A stretch of DNA of 64,000 bases, taken from NCBI RefSeq assembly GCF_021869535.1, contig NW_026262679.1, positions 79,419,143 through 79,483,142 of the forward strand, written 5' to 3'. How positions within the stretch are numbered: position 1 is the stretch's first letter; each line of letters begins with the position of its first letter. The notes beneath the pieces were generated by a model. The model was not told the origin of the DNA, did no database searches, and worked only from the letters and a program-made list of their open reading frames with translations. The DNA comes from Mytilus californianus. Lineage: Eukaryota > Mollusca > Bivalvia > Mytilida > Mytilidae. The translations under genes were made by a program, and so were the position numbers. Below are positions 11,456-22,101 of this stretch, piece by piece.

Positions 11456-11955
11456 TAATTTAGGCCCTATATAATGGATATGAAAGCCCTGTCGTTTTCG
11501 CTTTGTCCGTCTGTCAACTATGTTTGTGGACTCAAAACCTCCAAAAGTAGGTAAAGAGGTCAATGAAATTTTGCACTGTATACCTGCATATTAATTTTTG
11601 CCCCCCATGTAATGCATTGCGAGGGACATGAAATTACGGGGCGTCTGTGTGTCTGTCTGGTCTTGTTAGCGCTCTCACAGGTACAATTCTTGCCAGATTT
11701 TTATAAAACTTATACTATAGGTTTATATCAGCAATATCTCGGACAAGATTTATAATGGTGGCCAATCGACATTTTTTAAAAGAGTTATGCCCCTTGGACA
11801 TATTAAATTTATGGAAAATGGCCTCGTTGGCGCTCTCATGGGTACAATTCTTGCTAGATTTTTATAAAACTTATACTATAGTATAGGTTAATATCAGCAA
11901 TATCTCGGACAAGTTCTATAATGGTGGACGATCGACTTTTTTTAAGAGTCATGCC
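11456..11955 (+). mobile_element. Modular repeat element with ~158-bp core
   Basis: A head TGCCCCCCATGTAATGCATT at about 11600 is followed by GTGTGTCTGTCTGG and by two core monomers. GCTCTCACAGGTACAATTC (11671) and GCTCTCATGGGTACAATTC (11829) give a period of ~158 bp, and each unit contains ATATCTCGGACAAG and GAGTTATGCCCC or a close variant. A second TTTGTCCGTCTGTC element remnant precedes it at 11456-11595. No coding capacity. From 11956 to 12636 nothing else is recognised. Confidence 0.7.
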
Positions 11956-12636
11956 CCCTTGGAAATATAAAATATGTGCAACGAAGGGGACATTGGAACT
12001 CTTTTACTTGCCCATGAATTTGATTTAAAAATTGATAATTAATGCGTTCCATGGTAAAATAATTATTAAAGATTTCCACAAAAAACAATGTATTATTTTT
12101 TAGTAGCAGTTGCCTTCCAAATGTTGGTATTTCACTACAAAACTTTAAACATTGGTTGAAAAATGGCATGTAGAAAGGTGATACATGTACAATTCAAAAT
12201 ATAATTGGTTTCTATTAAATTGATTTAGAGTTGTAATGTAACTTATTTTATATATCAGACAGCTATTTCATGTTTTCTGTTATTTCAAATTTTTCAATAT
12301 ATGTAGAATAGGCTTAACATTTTGGTCACACATTTCTCCAGGAAACTTAACTGAATGACTTCATATTTTATCATTAGCTTGGCAGTGTAAAAGCTTTTTG
12401 GATCTGTCTGACACCTTCTTCCTGTTTCTGACGCTTTGAATTACAAATAGGTGCATTCTTTATACAACAACTGAACAAAATCTTGTTGATTTCAGTCGAC
12501 ATTGACCCTTTAGAATTATGTGAAAAGAAATTAAATGATGCAAATATGTTTTTGAAAAGACTTCAATTAATTGGTTAGCTTTATTTTTTTTTTTTTAGAC
12601 TTTGCAAGTGTCACACAAAGAAACAGAGGAAACAGA

Positions 12637-12735
12637 AAGGCCCCCCTTTTTTGGGAAAAATTTGGTTGATTATATAGGGAATCACTGAAGCATGACTGGA
12701 ATGGGCCCACACTTATGAAAATTTCTGGATCGCCA
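12637..12735 (-). mobile_element. MITE-like fragment (GGATCCAG family)
   Basis: Read on the minus strand it begins CAGTGGCGATCCAGAAATTT, continues GTGGGCCCATTCCAGTCATG and ends in a TTCCCAAAAAAGGGGGGCC stretch. I recall this arrangement from bivalve genomic sequence. It belongs with the other elements in the window that have GCGGATCCAGG-like ends and G/C homopolymers. The flanks 12736-13045 show nothing recognisable. Confidence 0.6.
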
Positions 12736-13045
12736 CTGGTACCAGAAAGTAAAATAGGTATTTGATATGACAAATTGTTTTTGAGTTATCTACCTTGTAA
12801 CACAATGGCACTGTAACTGTAGCTAAATAGCTAAATAATTGCTGAAGACATCATAAGTTTGAAGAGGCAATTCCTGAACAGACTTTGTTTATTTCACTGT
12901 TTAATATAACTACTGATAGAAACATGTATCCACTGCTACGTATGAGAAGGCCTTAACCTGTATCAAGGATAACTGTAGTAACTAATATACGTCCTTGCCT
13001 GTATCTATGTTTTCTTGTGGAGAAGGTAGTCAGAAATATATAGTA

Positions 13046-13620
13046 CTTAGGATTCATTATTATTCGTGGGGTACCAGTTTTTGTAGGTTTTGTGGGTATA
13101 GTTTAATTACAATTCTAACATGACGTTCTTCAAACGCTTTGAGTACACACCCGTGGTAAAATATGAATATATTGTTTGGGCTGTTCCGATCGTACTCCCG
13201 CGTCATATGCTTTTTTATGAATGAGCTACCCGACGTCATAGAATGATGACGTAAGAATATAAGCATTTTACGGGAAAATACACGCTTGTGAAACGGAAAA
13301 TCATCACAACAAGGAAACGTAAACAAACGATGCTAAAATGTGTTATATAAGCCATTTTTTGTTTACATATAAGACATATAAATACAATTATCATTTAGAT
13401 TCATCCAAACCTATCTAAATATGTCATTGTAAATAGTTTAAGCATGCCATTTATTCAGTTTTCTCCGTTCTTTTACGTCAATTAAATAGTGCGTTTATTT
13501 ATGGGAACGGCAAATAATGCCTTCACATAGAGCGCTTCGATCCAAAAGAATTGCCGTATTTGTCCTATTAGAATCGAAATAATTCAAGGGAGCTCTACAC
13601 TTGAAATTTCTCCACTCTGT
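13046..13620. promoter_or_regulatory. CpG-richer patch with CRE-like sites
   Basis: This stretch has visibly more CpG than its surroundings. It contains GACGTCAT (near 13231) and TGACGTAA (near 13247), which match CRE/ATF half-site patterns, plus GATCGTACTCCCGCGTCAT. It is upstream of all candidate leader exons, so a promoter is possible. However, the start (GGATTCATTATTATTCGTGGGGTACC) belongs to a dispersed repeat also present at 36905 and 47215, and the 13540 region may be repeat-derived too. A transcription start is not shown by the sequence. The following 13621-14261 interval is featureless. Confidence 0.2.
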
Positions 13621-14261
13621 ACATGATTTCATTATTGAAGTTCAAAATAAACAATTTAAAAGAAGACAAATTTTATAAATATTTTATTCTGTAGTGATCC
13701 TCAAGCTTACAAAATGCATGTAAGGCTTCAAGGTGTATATATATAGTTTAAAAGTACACTTTGAGGATTTTTTCAGTTATGTTAGTGATAAAAATCAGAT
13801 GTCAGTTGTTTAGTAAGTTTGTAGGGTTTGTAATGAGGCTCTTCCCTGTTTTTGTTATAATGAAACAATTAACTTGTGCCTAAAGTCAGGCAATTATCTT
13901 GATCATTACATTGTGCCAAGTCAGTTACTAAGCTATAAATGTTTTCTCAGAATTAGAACATAAACAGTATCAAGTTATGTTGTGAGTATTATCCTAACTC
14001 TATGCACTCTAAGTCTTACATTTTTATTATTCATCAGAATTATGATTAAGATTCATGTACTTACCAGTTCTGCCAACTTTTAATAATGCAAATGCGTGAG
14101 ATTTGGCTAAAATCGTAAAGATCAAAGGAAAATGCCGCCAAATAAGCATGAAAATGCGTGAGTCTCACGCTAAATGCGTGATACTTGGCAACCCTGACTT
14201 ACTACTATCTATCTTAATTTATGAAGACCCTTTGCAATAATCTAAAGATCATATGGCCTGT

Positions 14262-14385
14262 CCAGATGCGGATCCAAGATTCTGAAAAAGGGGGGTCCGC
14301 AGTGGAGTGGTATAGGTTAAATGTCAGGATTAACCATAAATGTAGCACCATAAGGACCCCCCCCCCTAAATCCACCTCTGCTGTC
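14262..14385 (+). mobile_element. MITE-like element (GGATCCAG family)
   Basis: It opens GATGCGGATCCAAGATTCTG, has a GGGGGGTCC run, and closes GGACCCCCCCCCCTAAATCCACCTCTG. Read in reverse the closing end is CAGAGGTGGATTTAGG, an imperfect inverted copy of the opening. About 120 bp, non-coding. Confidence 0.65.
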
Positions 14386-14921
14386 ATATGTTACATATAG
14401 CTTTTTTTTTAAATCTCTGAAACTACATGTACTGGGAAAATTTAAAACTTCCACCAGGGTTTTGATGCTTACAAATGTCTTACGTATTTGGATTCTCAAA
14501 CTTTTCCTCTTACATCTGTTAAAGGTATTAAAATAGAATAAAAAAAGTATATGTTGTTTACTCTTCTAAGTTTTCAGTTATTCTTTAGGGTGTTGTTCTG
14601 TTTATAATTGTATGATTTATTATATATATATATTTATTATTCTTTGTTGAGGTTGACCAACTTTAGACCTTTCTATGGCCATTGAACTTAGAAATTACCA
14701 TAGAATGTCGACTTTATACTCCATTTTCAGCCCACAAGAATCTGGTGTATTACTGTTTGGTATTTAGTTGTGTAATGTCAGTAATTACAGATAATTTATT
14801 GATTGTTTTTCTGTGGACTTTTTTAACTTGGATTAGTCCCATTAACTCAGGTTCAGACTTTTTGTTCTGTTTGACATGGGGTTCCCAGTAGTCCAGCTCT
14901 TATGTTTCATTATGAGAACAG
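14386..14921. other. AT-rich DNA, no gene
   Basis: It contains an AT microsatellite at 14621-14632 and otherwise unique AT-rich sequence. No exon signals in a coherent arrangement. Confidence 0.45.
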
Positions 14922-15682
14922 ATCTATATAAGTCCATGCATTGTACTTTTATAAGGATTCTACAGATCTATATAAGTCCATGCATTGTACTTTTTTATAT
15001 AAGTCCATGCATTGTACTTTTCTATATAAGTCCATGCATTGTACTTTTCAACATAAGTCCAAGCTTTTTACTTTTCTATATAAGTCCATGCATTGTTCTT
15101 TTATAAGGATTCTACAGATCTATATAAGTCCATGCATTGTACTTTTCTATATAAGTCCATACATTGTACTTTTATATGGATTCTACAGATCTATATATAA
15201 GTCCATGCATTGTACTTTTCTATATAAGTCCATGCATTGTACTTTTCTATATAAATCCATGCATTATACTTTTCTATATATAAGTTCATGCATTGTACTT
15301 TTCTATTTAAGTCCATGTTTTGTACTTTTCTATATAAGTCCATGCATTGTACTTTTATAAGGATTCTACAGATCTATATACAAGTCCATGCATTGTACTT
15401 TTCTATATAAGTCCATGCATTGTACTTTTCTATATAAGTCCATGCATTGTACTGTTCTATATAAGTCCATGCATTGTACTGTTCTATATAAGTCTATGCA
15501 TTGTACTTTTCTATATAAGTCCATGCATTGTACTTTTATAAGGATTCTACAGATCTATATAAGTCCATGCATTGTACTTTTCTATATAAGTCCATGCATT
15601 GTACTTTTATAAGGATTCTACAGATCTATATATAAGTTCATGTATTGTACTTTTCTATATAAGTCCATGCACTGTACTTTTT
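14922..15682. repeat. 27-bp minisatellite, 24 copies, with higher-order unit
   Basis: The unit TATATAAGTCCATGCATTGT plus ACTTTTC occurs 24 times. Six units (1, 6, 8, 14, 20 and 22) are extended by ATAAGGATTCTACAGATC, giving a 44-bp variant and a higher-order pattern. A 27-bp period is divisible by three, which creates several overlapping frames encoding YKSMHCTFL-like repeats; these are artefacts of the array. Every unit carries a TATA-box-like TATATAAG and a palindromic ATGCAT. Confidence 0.95.
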
Positions 15683-15684
15683 AT

Positions 15685-16680
15685 AAGACCGAAAAAATTT
15701 GGGGTCGTATAATGGTATGATGTCGTCGTCGTCTGTGTAGTCGTCTGCTTTGTTGTCTGAAGACACATTGGTTTCCGAACAATAACTTTAGTTTAAGTAA
15801 ATGGATCTCTATGAAACTTTTTAAGAAGGTTCAATACCACAAAAGGAAGGTTGGGATTGTTTTTGGGGATGATGGTCCCAACCGTTTAGGAATTAGGGGC
15901 CCAAAAGGGACCCAAACAAGCATTTTTCTAGTTTCAGGATAATAACTTGTGTATAAGTATTTCAATTGCTCTGAAATTGTACCACAATGTTTAATACCAC
16001 AAGTAGAAGGTTGGGATTCATTTTAGGGGTTATGGGGCCATCAGTTTAGGAATTAAGGGCCAAAAAGGGACAAAAAACAAGCATTTTTCTAGTTTCCAGA
16101 CAATAACTTCAGTGTAAGTGGATGGATCTCTCTGACATTGTATCACAAGGTTCTATATAACAAAGGGAAGGCTGCAATTGAGTTTGGGATTAATTGCCCC
16201 AAACATGTAGGAATTATAGGCCAAAAAAGGTCCAAAAATAAGCATTTTTCTAGTTTCCAGTCAATAACTTGTGTTTAGGTGTATGAATCTCTCTGAAATT
16301 TTACTACAATGTTCCATACTACAAAGGAAAAGCTGGGATTGAGTTTTGGGGTTATTGCTCCAAGGGGGGTTTCAAAAAGTTGGGGGGGGGGGGGGGATTT
16401 TTTTTTCCAATTTTTTTAAGGGATTCATAATTTTTTTCCAAATTTTTCAAATTTCGAATTTTTGAAAAGTTTCAAGAAGAAATCTTCAATTGCACAGTAT
16501 TGCGCAATAGATTTGTAAGATCTTTGACCACATTTATTTTGTGTCAGAAACCTATATTATGTCAAAATTTGATCACAATCCAAATTCAGACAGTATCAAG
16601 CTTGAATATTGTGTCCAAATTTGCCCAATCTGTTTAGGGTTCAACCTCTGCAGTCTTATCAGGCTGAGCTCAGCAAAGCA
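15685..16680 (+). mobile_element. Modular ~1-kb element inserted in the minisatellite
   Basis: A head hairpin (ATAAGACC with GGTCGTAT, 15683-15710) is followed by GTCGTCGTCGTC and by about four imperfect monomers. ATTTTTCTAGTTTC recurs near 15930, 16082 and 16241, periods 152-159 bp. A poly-G run lies at ~16382. The 3' module (16480-16680) includes AAGCTTGAATATTGTGTCCA, then GCAGTCTTAT (inverse of the head) and a hairpin GCTGAGCTCAGC. The 27-bp minisatellite stops immediately before and resumes in register immediately after, with TTTTAT on both sides (15679-15684, 16681-16686), a possible short target duplication. The 3' module is shared with the element at 22102. Confidence 0.8.
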
Positions 16681-16686
16681 TTTTAT

Positions 16687-16778
16687 CTATATAAGTCCAT
16701 GCATTGTACTTTTCTATATAAGTCCATGCATTGTACTTTTCTATATAAGTCCATGCATTGTACTTTTATAAGGATTCT
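16687..16778. repeat. 27-bp minisatellite, three copies after the insertion
   Basis: Three copies of the same unit as 14922-15682, the last one followed by ATAAGGATTCT. They continue the array interrupted by the element at 15685-16680. Confidence 0.95.
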
Positions 16779-16825
16779 CCCAGTCAGTGTAACCAAAAGA
16801 AAAACTACTGAGAACCCAACTTAAA

Positions 16826-17257
16826 TTTACACTGATTTAAGTGAATTTAGGCTTTAATCACCATTTTACACTGATTTAACTGAATTTAGATTTCAATCAC
16901 CCATTTACACTCATTTAACTGAATTTAGGTTTCAATCACCCATTTACTCTGATTTAACTGAATTTAGGTTTCAATCACCCATTTACTCTGATTTAACTGA
17001 ATTTAGATTTCAATCACCCATTTACATTGATTTAACTGAATTTAGGTTTCAATCACCCATTTACACTGATTTAACTGAATTTAGGTTTCAATCACCCATT
17101 TACATTGATTTAACTGAATTTAGGTTTCAATCACCCATTTACACTGATTTAACTGAATTTAGGTTTTAATCACCCATTTACACTGATTTAACTGAATTTA
17201 GGTTTCAATCACCCATTTACACTGATTTAACTGAATTAAGGTTTCAATCACCCATTT
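16826..17257. repeat. 39-bp minisatellite, 11 copies
   Basis: The unit TTTACACTGATTTAACTGAA plus TTTAGGTTTCAATCACCCA recurs 11 times with very few substitutions (ACTCT, ACATT and ACACT variants). It starts ~48 bp after the end of the 27-bp array. High identity among copies indicates recent homogenisation. 17258-18034 holds no recognised feature. Confidence 0.95.
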
Positions 17258-18034
17258 GCATTTTCATATGGTATATGTGGAAAAAAAAGTTATATTGTAT
17301 GTTTTATTTCATTCTGGTAGAGATTTACCATCCTTCTGCAATCCTTAGTGAATTAAAATGTCAGGTGATGAAAGTTCAACAAAAGTAGAGTTTATAATCA
17401 TATGTAGACATTTATGGACACATTATGGATTTATAGTTATTATCTGTTCAGACATCTAATTAAAGTAGTATTATAAATGTCAGCATGCTTAGTACCTGTC
17501 TACTGTCGCAGACACCACGGAAATCTATAGTATAGAAAACAAGATGAAAAATAGGTAATAACATTAAGTATGATGTGAAGGAAATGTGCAAGTTTTTCTA
17601 CTTTAGAAACTAACGATTCCATCTTAGATTCCTTTCATAAATTGAATATATATAAAGAATGTTGGTGTTCAGGGTTGAAGGACATGACAAAAATTGTTTT
17701 TTTTTATTGTTATAACTTCATAGTATGTAATGTGATTTCGAAAAAAAAAACAATAGTAAAGGTGAACAGTATCAATACACTCAACAATAAACATCATGAC
17801 CATCTACTTTAAGTACTTACATTGTCACATGACCTTAACTATTTGACCATGATGGTTTTAGAATGAGCATAGTATCCTAAGCAGAATTTATCACTTATGT
17901 GGAGCTGAATCTACTTATCCTTCCAGAGGACCTGAGATCCCACCTGTTTTTGGTGGGGGTTCGTATTGCTCAGTCTTTAGTTTTCTATGTTGTGTGTTGT
18001 GTACTATTGTTTGTCTGTTGGTCTTTTCCTTTTT

Positions 18035-18650
18035 AGCTCACCTGGCCCAAAAGGGCCAAGGGAGCTTTTCTCATCGCTTGGCATCCGTCGTCCGTCATCC
18101 GTCCTTGTCGTCCATTAACTTTTACAAAAATCTTCTCCTCTGAAATTACTGAAAATTTAACCAAACTTGGCCACAATCATTATTGGGGTATCTAGTTTAA
18201 AAAAATGTGTCCGACAACCCCACCTGCCAACCAACATGACCGCCATGGCTAAATATAGAACATAGGGGTAAAATGCAGTTTTTGGCTTAGATATCTGTAA
18301 CTAAAGCATTTAGAGGTAATCTGACAGGGATGAAAATGTTCAACAGGTCTAGATTTATCTGCCCTGCAATTTTCAGACCAATCAGACAACCTGTTGTTGG
18401 GTTGCTGCCCCTGAATTAGTAATTTTAAGGACATTTTGCAGTTTTTGGTTATTATCTTGAATATCATTATAGATGGAGATAAACTGTAAGCAGCAATAAT
18501 GTTCAGCAAAGTAAGATCTACAAATAAGTCAACATGACCAAAATTGTCAATTGACCCCTTAAGGAGTTATTGCCCTTTATAGTCAATTTTAAACAATTTT
18601 TCTAGTTTGACCATGGCAATGTTTGTTGACAATGGCACTAGAAAAAAAAG
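18035..18650 (+). mobile_element. Modular element with hairpin head and ~161-bp core
   Basis: The head (18035-18066) is a stem-loop: AGCTCACCTGGCCC, loop AAAA, GGGCCAAGGGAGCT, with two mismatches. TCCGTCGTCCGTCATCCGTC follows. Core anchors GCAGTTTTTGG at ~18275 and ~18437 give a period of ~161 bp. It ends near a TGGCACTAGAAAAAAAAGG tail, just upstream of a putative leader exon at 18715. Non-coding. Confidence 0.7.
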
Positions 18651-18714
18651 GTTTAAGTTCATCTTAGAATCCTGCACATTTAAATTGAAATTGTCTTCCT
18701 TTTTTTGTTTTCAG

Positions 18715-18810
18715 GTTGAATACGAAGGAGAAAGAAAGAAATTGATATGATGTGGCCTATGTGAAAGAAATGCAATCAACAACCAATGTTTACAATACTG
18801 TTTGTTGTGG
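18715..18810 (+). other. Putative 5'-leader exon of the disordered-protein gene
   Basis: A 96-nt segment with a strong acceptor (TTTTTTTGTTTTCAG, ending 18714) and a perfect GTAAGT donor at 18811. It holds short ATG-initiated frames: one stops within the exon, and one starting at 18770 stays open to the donor. If joined to the exon at 31352, that frame continues in phase for 38 codons in all, to the TAA at 31425-31427. It then overlaps the main ATG in another frame, so the segment would act as 5' leader with an upstream ORF. Membership in this transcript is inferred only from strand, order and splice signals; a separate non-coding transcript is possible. Confidence 0.5.
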
Positions 18811-18902
18811 GTAAGTTATAGTTAAGAAGGTGGCCTTTCAGTTTCATGGAAAAGAAAGGCTACAGTGTATTTGTTTATGACACAAATTCCTATATACACT
18901 TA

Positions 18903-18951
18903 ACTTTGTTTTGGGATAAGTCAAGTCACTTGACTTATCCCAAAACAAAGT
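18903..18951. repeat. 49-bp palindrome with 24-bp perfect arms
   Basis: Left arm 18903-18926 (starting ACTTTGTTTTGGGATAAG) and right arm 18928-18951 are exact reverse complements, separated only by a C at 18927. It could form a hairpin in RNA or a cruciform in DNA. It lies 92 bp downstream of the donor at 18811. No flanking duplication or coding content is evident. Confidence 0.95.
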
Positions 18952-19157
18952 AAGAATCCTTTTATTGCTGTTCTTCATCTTAAAATCACAGTAAGGCCTT
19001 CAACAAAAGACGAAACCTCACACATGACTGTAAGTTCTAGACATCTCTTTAAATCTGTTTGAGCTAAATTCAATTATGTTACTTATGTGCATTAAAGAAC
19101 ACAAATGTCATGTAACATGTCTATATGAACTGTACATGAGGGTGTGGATGGGGGTTT

Positions 19158-19330
19158 ACAGAATAGAGAAAATGGGCAAAATATATAAAGAATAGAAAAT
19201 AATGGACCAGGAAAATAAAGAATAGAGAATAATGAGGTGCTAAATATAAAGAATAGAGAATAGTGGGCAAAAAGTATAAAGAATAGAGAAAAATGACCTA
19301 AAATAATTAAAGAATATAGAAATGAAGGAC
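19158..19330. repeat. ~30-bp minisatellite, 5-6 copies
   Basis: AAAGAATAGAGAATAATG and variants recur every 29-31 bp. It is A/G-rich on the + strand. A minus-strand open frame through it is simply the reading of the repeat. Confidence 0.85.
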
Positions 19331-20345
19331 TTCCCATCCAGACTCTTGTACATTCTCATTGGAAAAAAATTGTCAGATGGGTAACATGCTTACACCTTAT
19401 GTAATCATAATGGCATGGTTTATGTAGGCATATAATTACAATAATTAAATGCAAATTTATAAATTTTTCCAAATATTAAGTTCTGTGCCTAGATCAAAAC
19501 AATGGGCAGGGAATGAAATATTTATAAAGTGCAAGAAATGAAAAAACAGAATGCACCATTTCAATTTTAAAATGTGTAAGAATTAATTACGACTTTGGTT
19601 TCTGCCAAACCTTTTAGGTTAATATCTTTCAGTGATTATATAAATTGTGTTATGTTACAAATGTATTTGATGTATGAAATAAAACATTTCAAGCGTTTTG
19701 GGTGTCCATATTGCATGAAACATCTGTCTGCTAGCTTTTACCACTGAATCATTATTAATTTTACATTACATAACCAGCAGAGAATCTGAATTTAATATTT
19801 TCCCAAAACATTTTCACTTGGTTTCCATAGCAACCAATTAGAAAAACATACTAACTGACATTTAGTTTTCAGTAATTGTGTTACCAACACTTTAATGCTT
19901 TATAATAATCAGTTACAAGTTACAAAAACTCATTCTGGCAATTTGGCTCTCGCAGGGATTTTTTATCAGTATGGCCTCTATTGTTTCGATGGTAAGAAAT
20001 GAGATTACATAATTCTAGTTGATATCTTATCAATTTTTCTTGCGATATATAAATATATGATGATAGATGTTGTTTATAGTAATCTGATTTTTCTTTTTGG
20101 TATATAAAAAAATATGTAATTTATGTAATAAATGTAATATTGCAATTCTAAAAAAAACACATTTGTAAAATGAGATATTAAATGTTAGATAAGAAAAATG
20201 ATAAAGAATGCTAATTTTATTGAATAAGTTAAAAAAAAAAATTCTTAATTTCACCCAGTGTTTTTTTTTTTTTTTTTTTTTTATTTATGGCTGAAAAGAA
20301 AGTGGAATATTCAATTCTATGTAATAGTCAATTAGGAGTGTTTAT
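19331..20345. other. AT-rich intron-like DNA
   Basis: No gene or repeat copy recognised. A run of about 22 T residues lies at 20260-20281. Confidence 0.45.
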
Positions 20346-20349
20346 GAAT

Positions 20350-20500
20350 AGATATAAGAAGATGTGGTATGAGTGCCAATGAGACAGCTCTCCATCCAAG
20401 TCACAATTTATAAAAGTAAACCATTATAGGTCAAAGTATGGTCTTCAACACGGAACCTTGGCTCACAACGCACTGCAAGCTATAATAAATGCCTTGATTC
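20350..20500 (+). repeat. Mussel dispersed repeat (family A)
   Basis: AAGAAGATGTGGTATGAGTG, CCAATGAGACAGCTCTCCA and GTATGGTCTTCAACACGG follow the family order. A further short related stretch is at 20575-20660 (GGAAGATATGGGGAATACATCAA). Truncated at the 3' side. Confidence 0.75.
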
Positions 20501-20808
20501 TTTCAAGTTTTATAAAATAAACATAATAAAATACAATCTATATTCCTTGTAATACCCTATAAAAATAACTTTTAATGAGTAAAAGGAAGATATGGGGAAT
20601 ACATCAATTTGACAGCAATCCAACAACAAAAAAATACCACTAAACCCATTATAAAATGTCTTTGTCTTGAAATTTTCATGGAAATAAAGTCACTTTCAAA
20701 AAAAAAATTATTTCCTTAATTATTATTTATACTAGAGAAGCCAACATTTGTAGTTTACTTTGATAATCTATGAAATGTCTTTTTTTTCTGGTTTGATTCT
20801 GTTTTCAG

Positions 20809-20922
20809 GTTGCTTTTCCGACATTTCCTGCTACTCATAAGAACATGAAATTATTTTGTAATTGTTTATAGAGTTGCTATGTAAAAGCTGAGACTAATAC
20901 ATAAATTATATATTGGTCCCAG
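20809..20922 (+). other. Possible 5'-leader exon
   Basis: A 114-nt segment between a pyrimidine-rich acceptor (GATTCTGTTTTCAG, ending 20808) and a moderate donor (CCAG, then GTAAAA at 20923). All three frames contain stops, so if real it is untranslated. Weaker than the segments at 18715 and 21352. Confidence 0.3.
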
Positions 20923-21351
20923 GTAAAACGAAGTACAAATATACTGTTTACCATCATATTAGTAAGATGCATTCTCATCTTATGCTAATCTTAATTGAAT
21001 AATGTTTAATTTCCCAACAGATTATCCCTTAGTACAGTACAGTACATCTGACCACAGGACATGAAAGGAAAATCATGTTTTCTTTATCTTTCTATATCTG
21101 ATAATCACTGTTGGTTCTTTTTAATCTTTATTTAAACCTGTGTAAACATTTACTTTGGTCAAATTGACAATGAAAAACAAAACAAATTGTTTTCTTTGTC
21201 AAAATTAAATGACTTAGTTGTTTTATGAAAACAAAGTAAATGGCTTTGTTTTCAGGGTACATTTAAGTTCTATAGCCCAGTTGTTTTGTTTTTTTAAGTG
21301 TTAGATAGGTTGGTTTTTTCACACATTAATATATTATATTCTGATTTTCAG

Positions 21352-21390
21352 CTTTAAAAAGGAAGCTCTGTTCTGGTAACTGATTCAAAT
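21352..21390 (+). other. Possible 39-nt leader micro-exon
   Basis: Acceptor TATTCTGATTTTCAG ends at 21351 and a perfect GTAAGT donor begins at 21391. All three frames contain a stop, so it would be untranslated leader. The tight pairing of two good splice sites is suggestive, but such pairs also occur by chance in AT-rich DNA. Confidence 0.35.
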
Positions 21391-21545
21391 GTAAGTAAAA
21401 TTAACTAATATTTCAAACTGAAATTCTGTTCGATTTGGTATTGTTCAGTTTTTCAGCAATCCAAGGCTAGAAAATATTTTGTCCATTAAAGAATATTCAA
21501 TAAACCTGTAAGGAGAAGGTACAATTTGGGGTAAAATTGGCCCCA

Positions 21546-21806
21546 ACATACCTGCCATGACTTTTCAAAATCTCCATGGGGGATTTTAAGTGCAAGAGGA
21601 CCTAATGCTCCTCTTATATTGTCATAAGTGCTTTTAATTCACTTCTATATTGTTTGGATGAGTATGTATGTGCTAAAATACCCTTTTAACTCATTTGAAT
21701 GCCTGTTTTGAGGTGTTCAGTTTGTATAATAAAGAATTTCAAAATTCAGGTCAACACCTCTCATGGGGGATATCCCCCATAAATCGGGATAGTTGGCAGG
21801 TCTGCC
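21546..21806. mobile_element. Fold-back element with ACCTGCCA ends
   Basis: Left end CATACCTGCCATGACTTTTC and right end AGTTGGCAGGTCTG form imperfect inverted termini. Near the right end is a perfect 18-bp palindrome, ATGGGGGATATCCCCCAT (21763-21780); a CATGGGGGATTTT half-copy is near the left end. Size is about 260 bp. It looks like a decayed MITE. Confidence 0.6.
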
Positions 21807-22101
21807 CCAAGGTCAAATATATTTCAAACTATCTCAGATTTTCAGAATTAAATGTTGAATATATTAAATTTCAGAAGAACAATGCTGTTTTGGTTTAAAA
21901 ATGTACCTTACTCATTATTTATGCAGATTTTTTCATGAGTGAATTCAGTAAAATGGCAAAATTATGCGAAATCTTTACCTTATGACCTGTATATGCTTAG
22001 AAATGAAATAGAACACAATCATCACCAAAAAAGATACTTTTAAACAGTAAGTGCATTTTGTGTTTATCTAATCAAAATGTTCTTACAATTAGCCAATTTT
22101 T

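Noticed and set aside
14876..15612. Open frames of up to 139 codons repeating YKSMHCTFL
   Set aside because: Produced by the 27-bp array in several overlapping frames; repetition, not selection, keeps them open.
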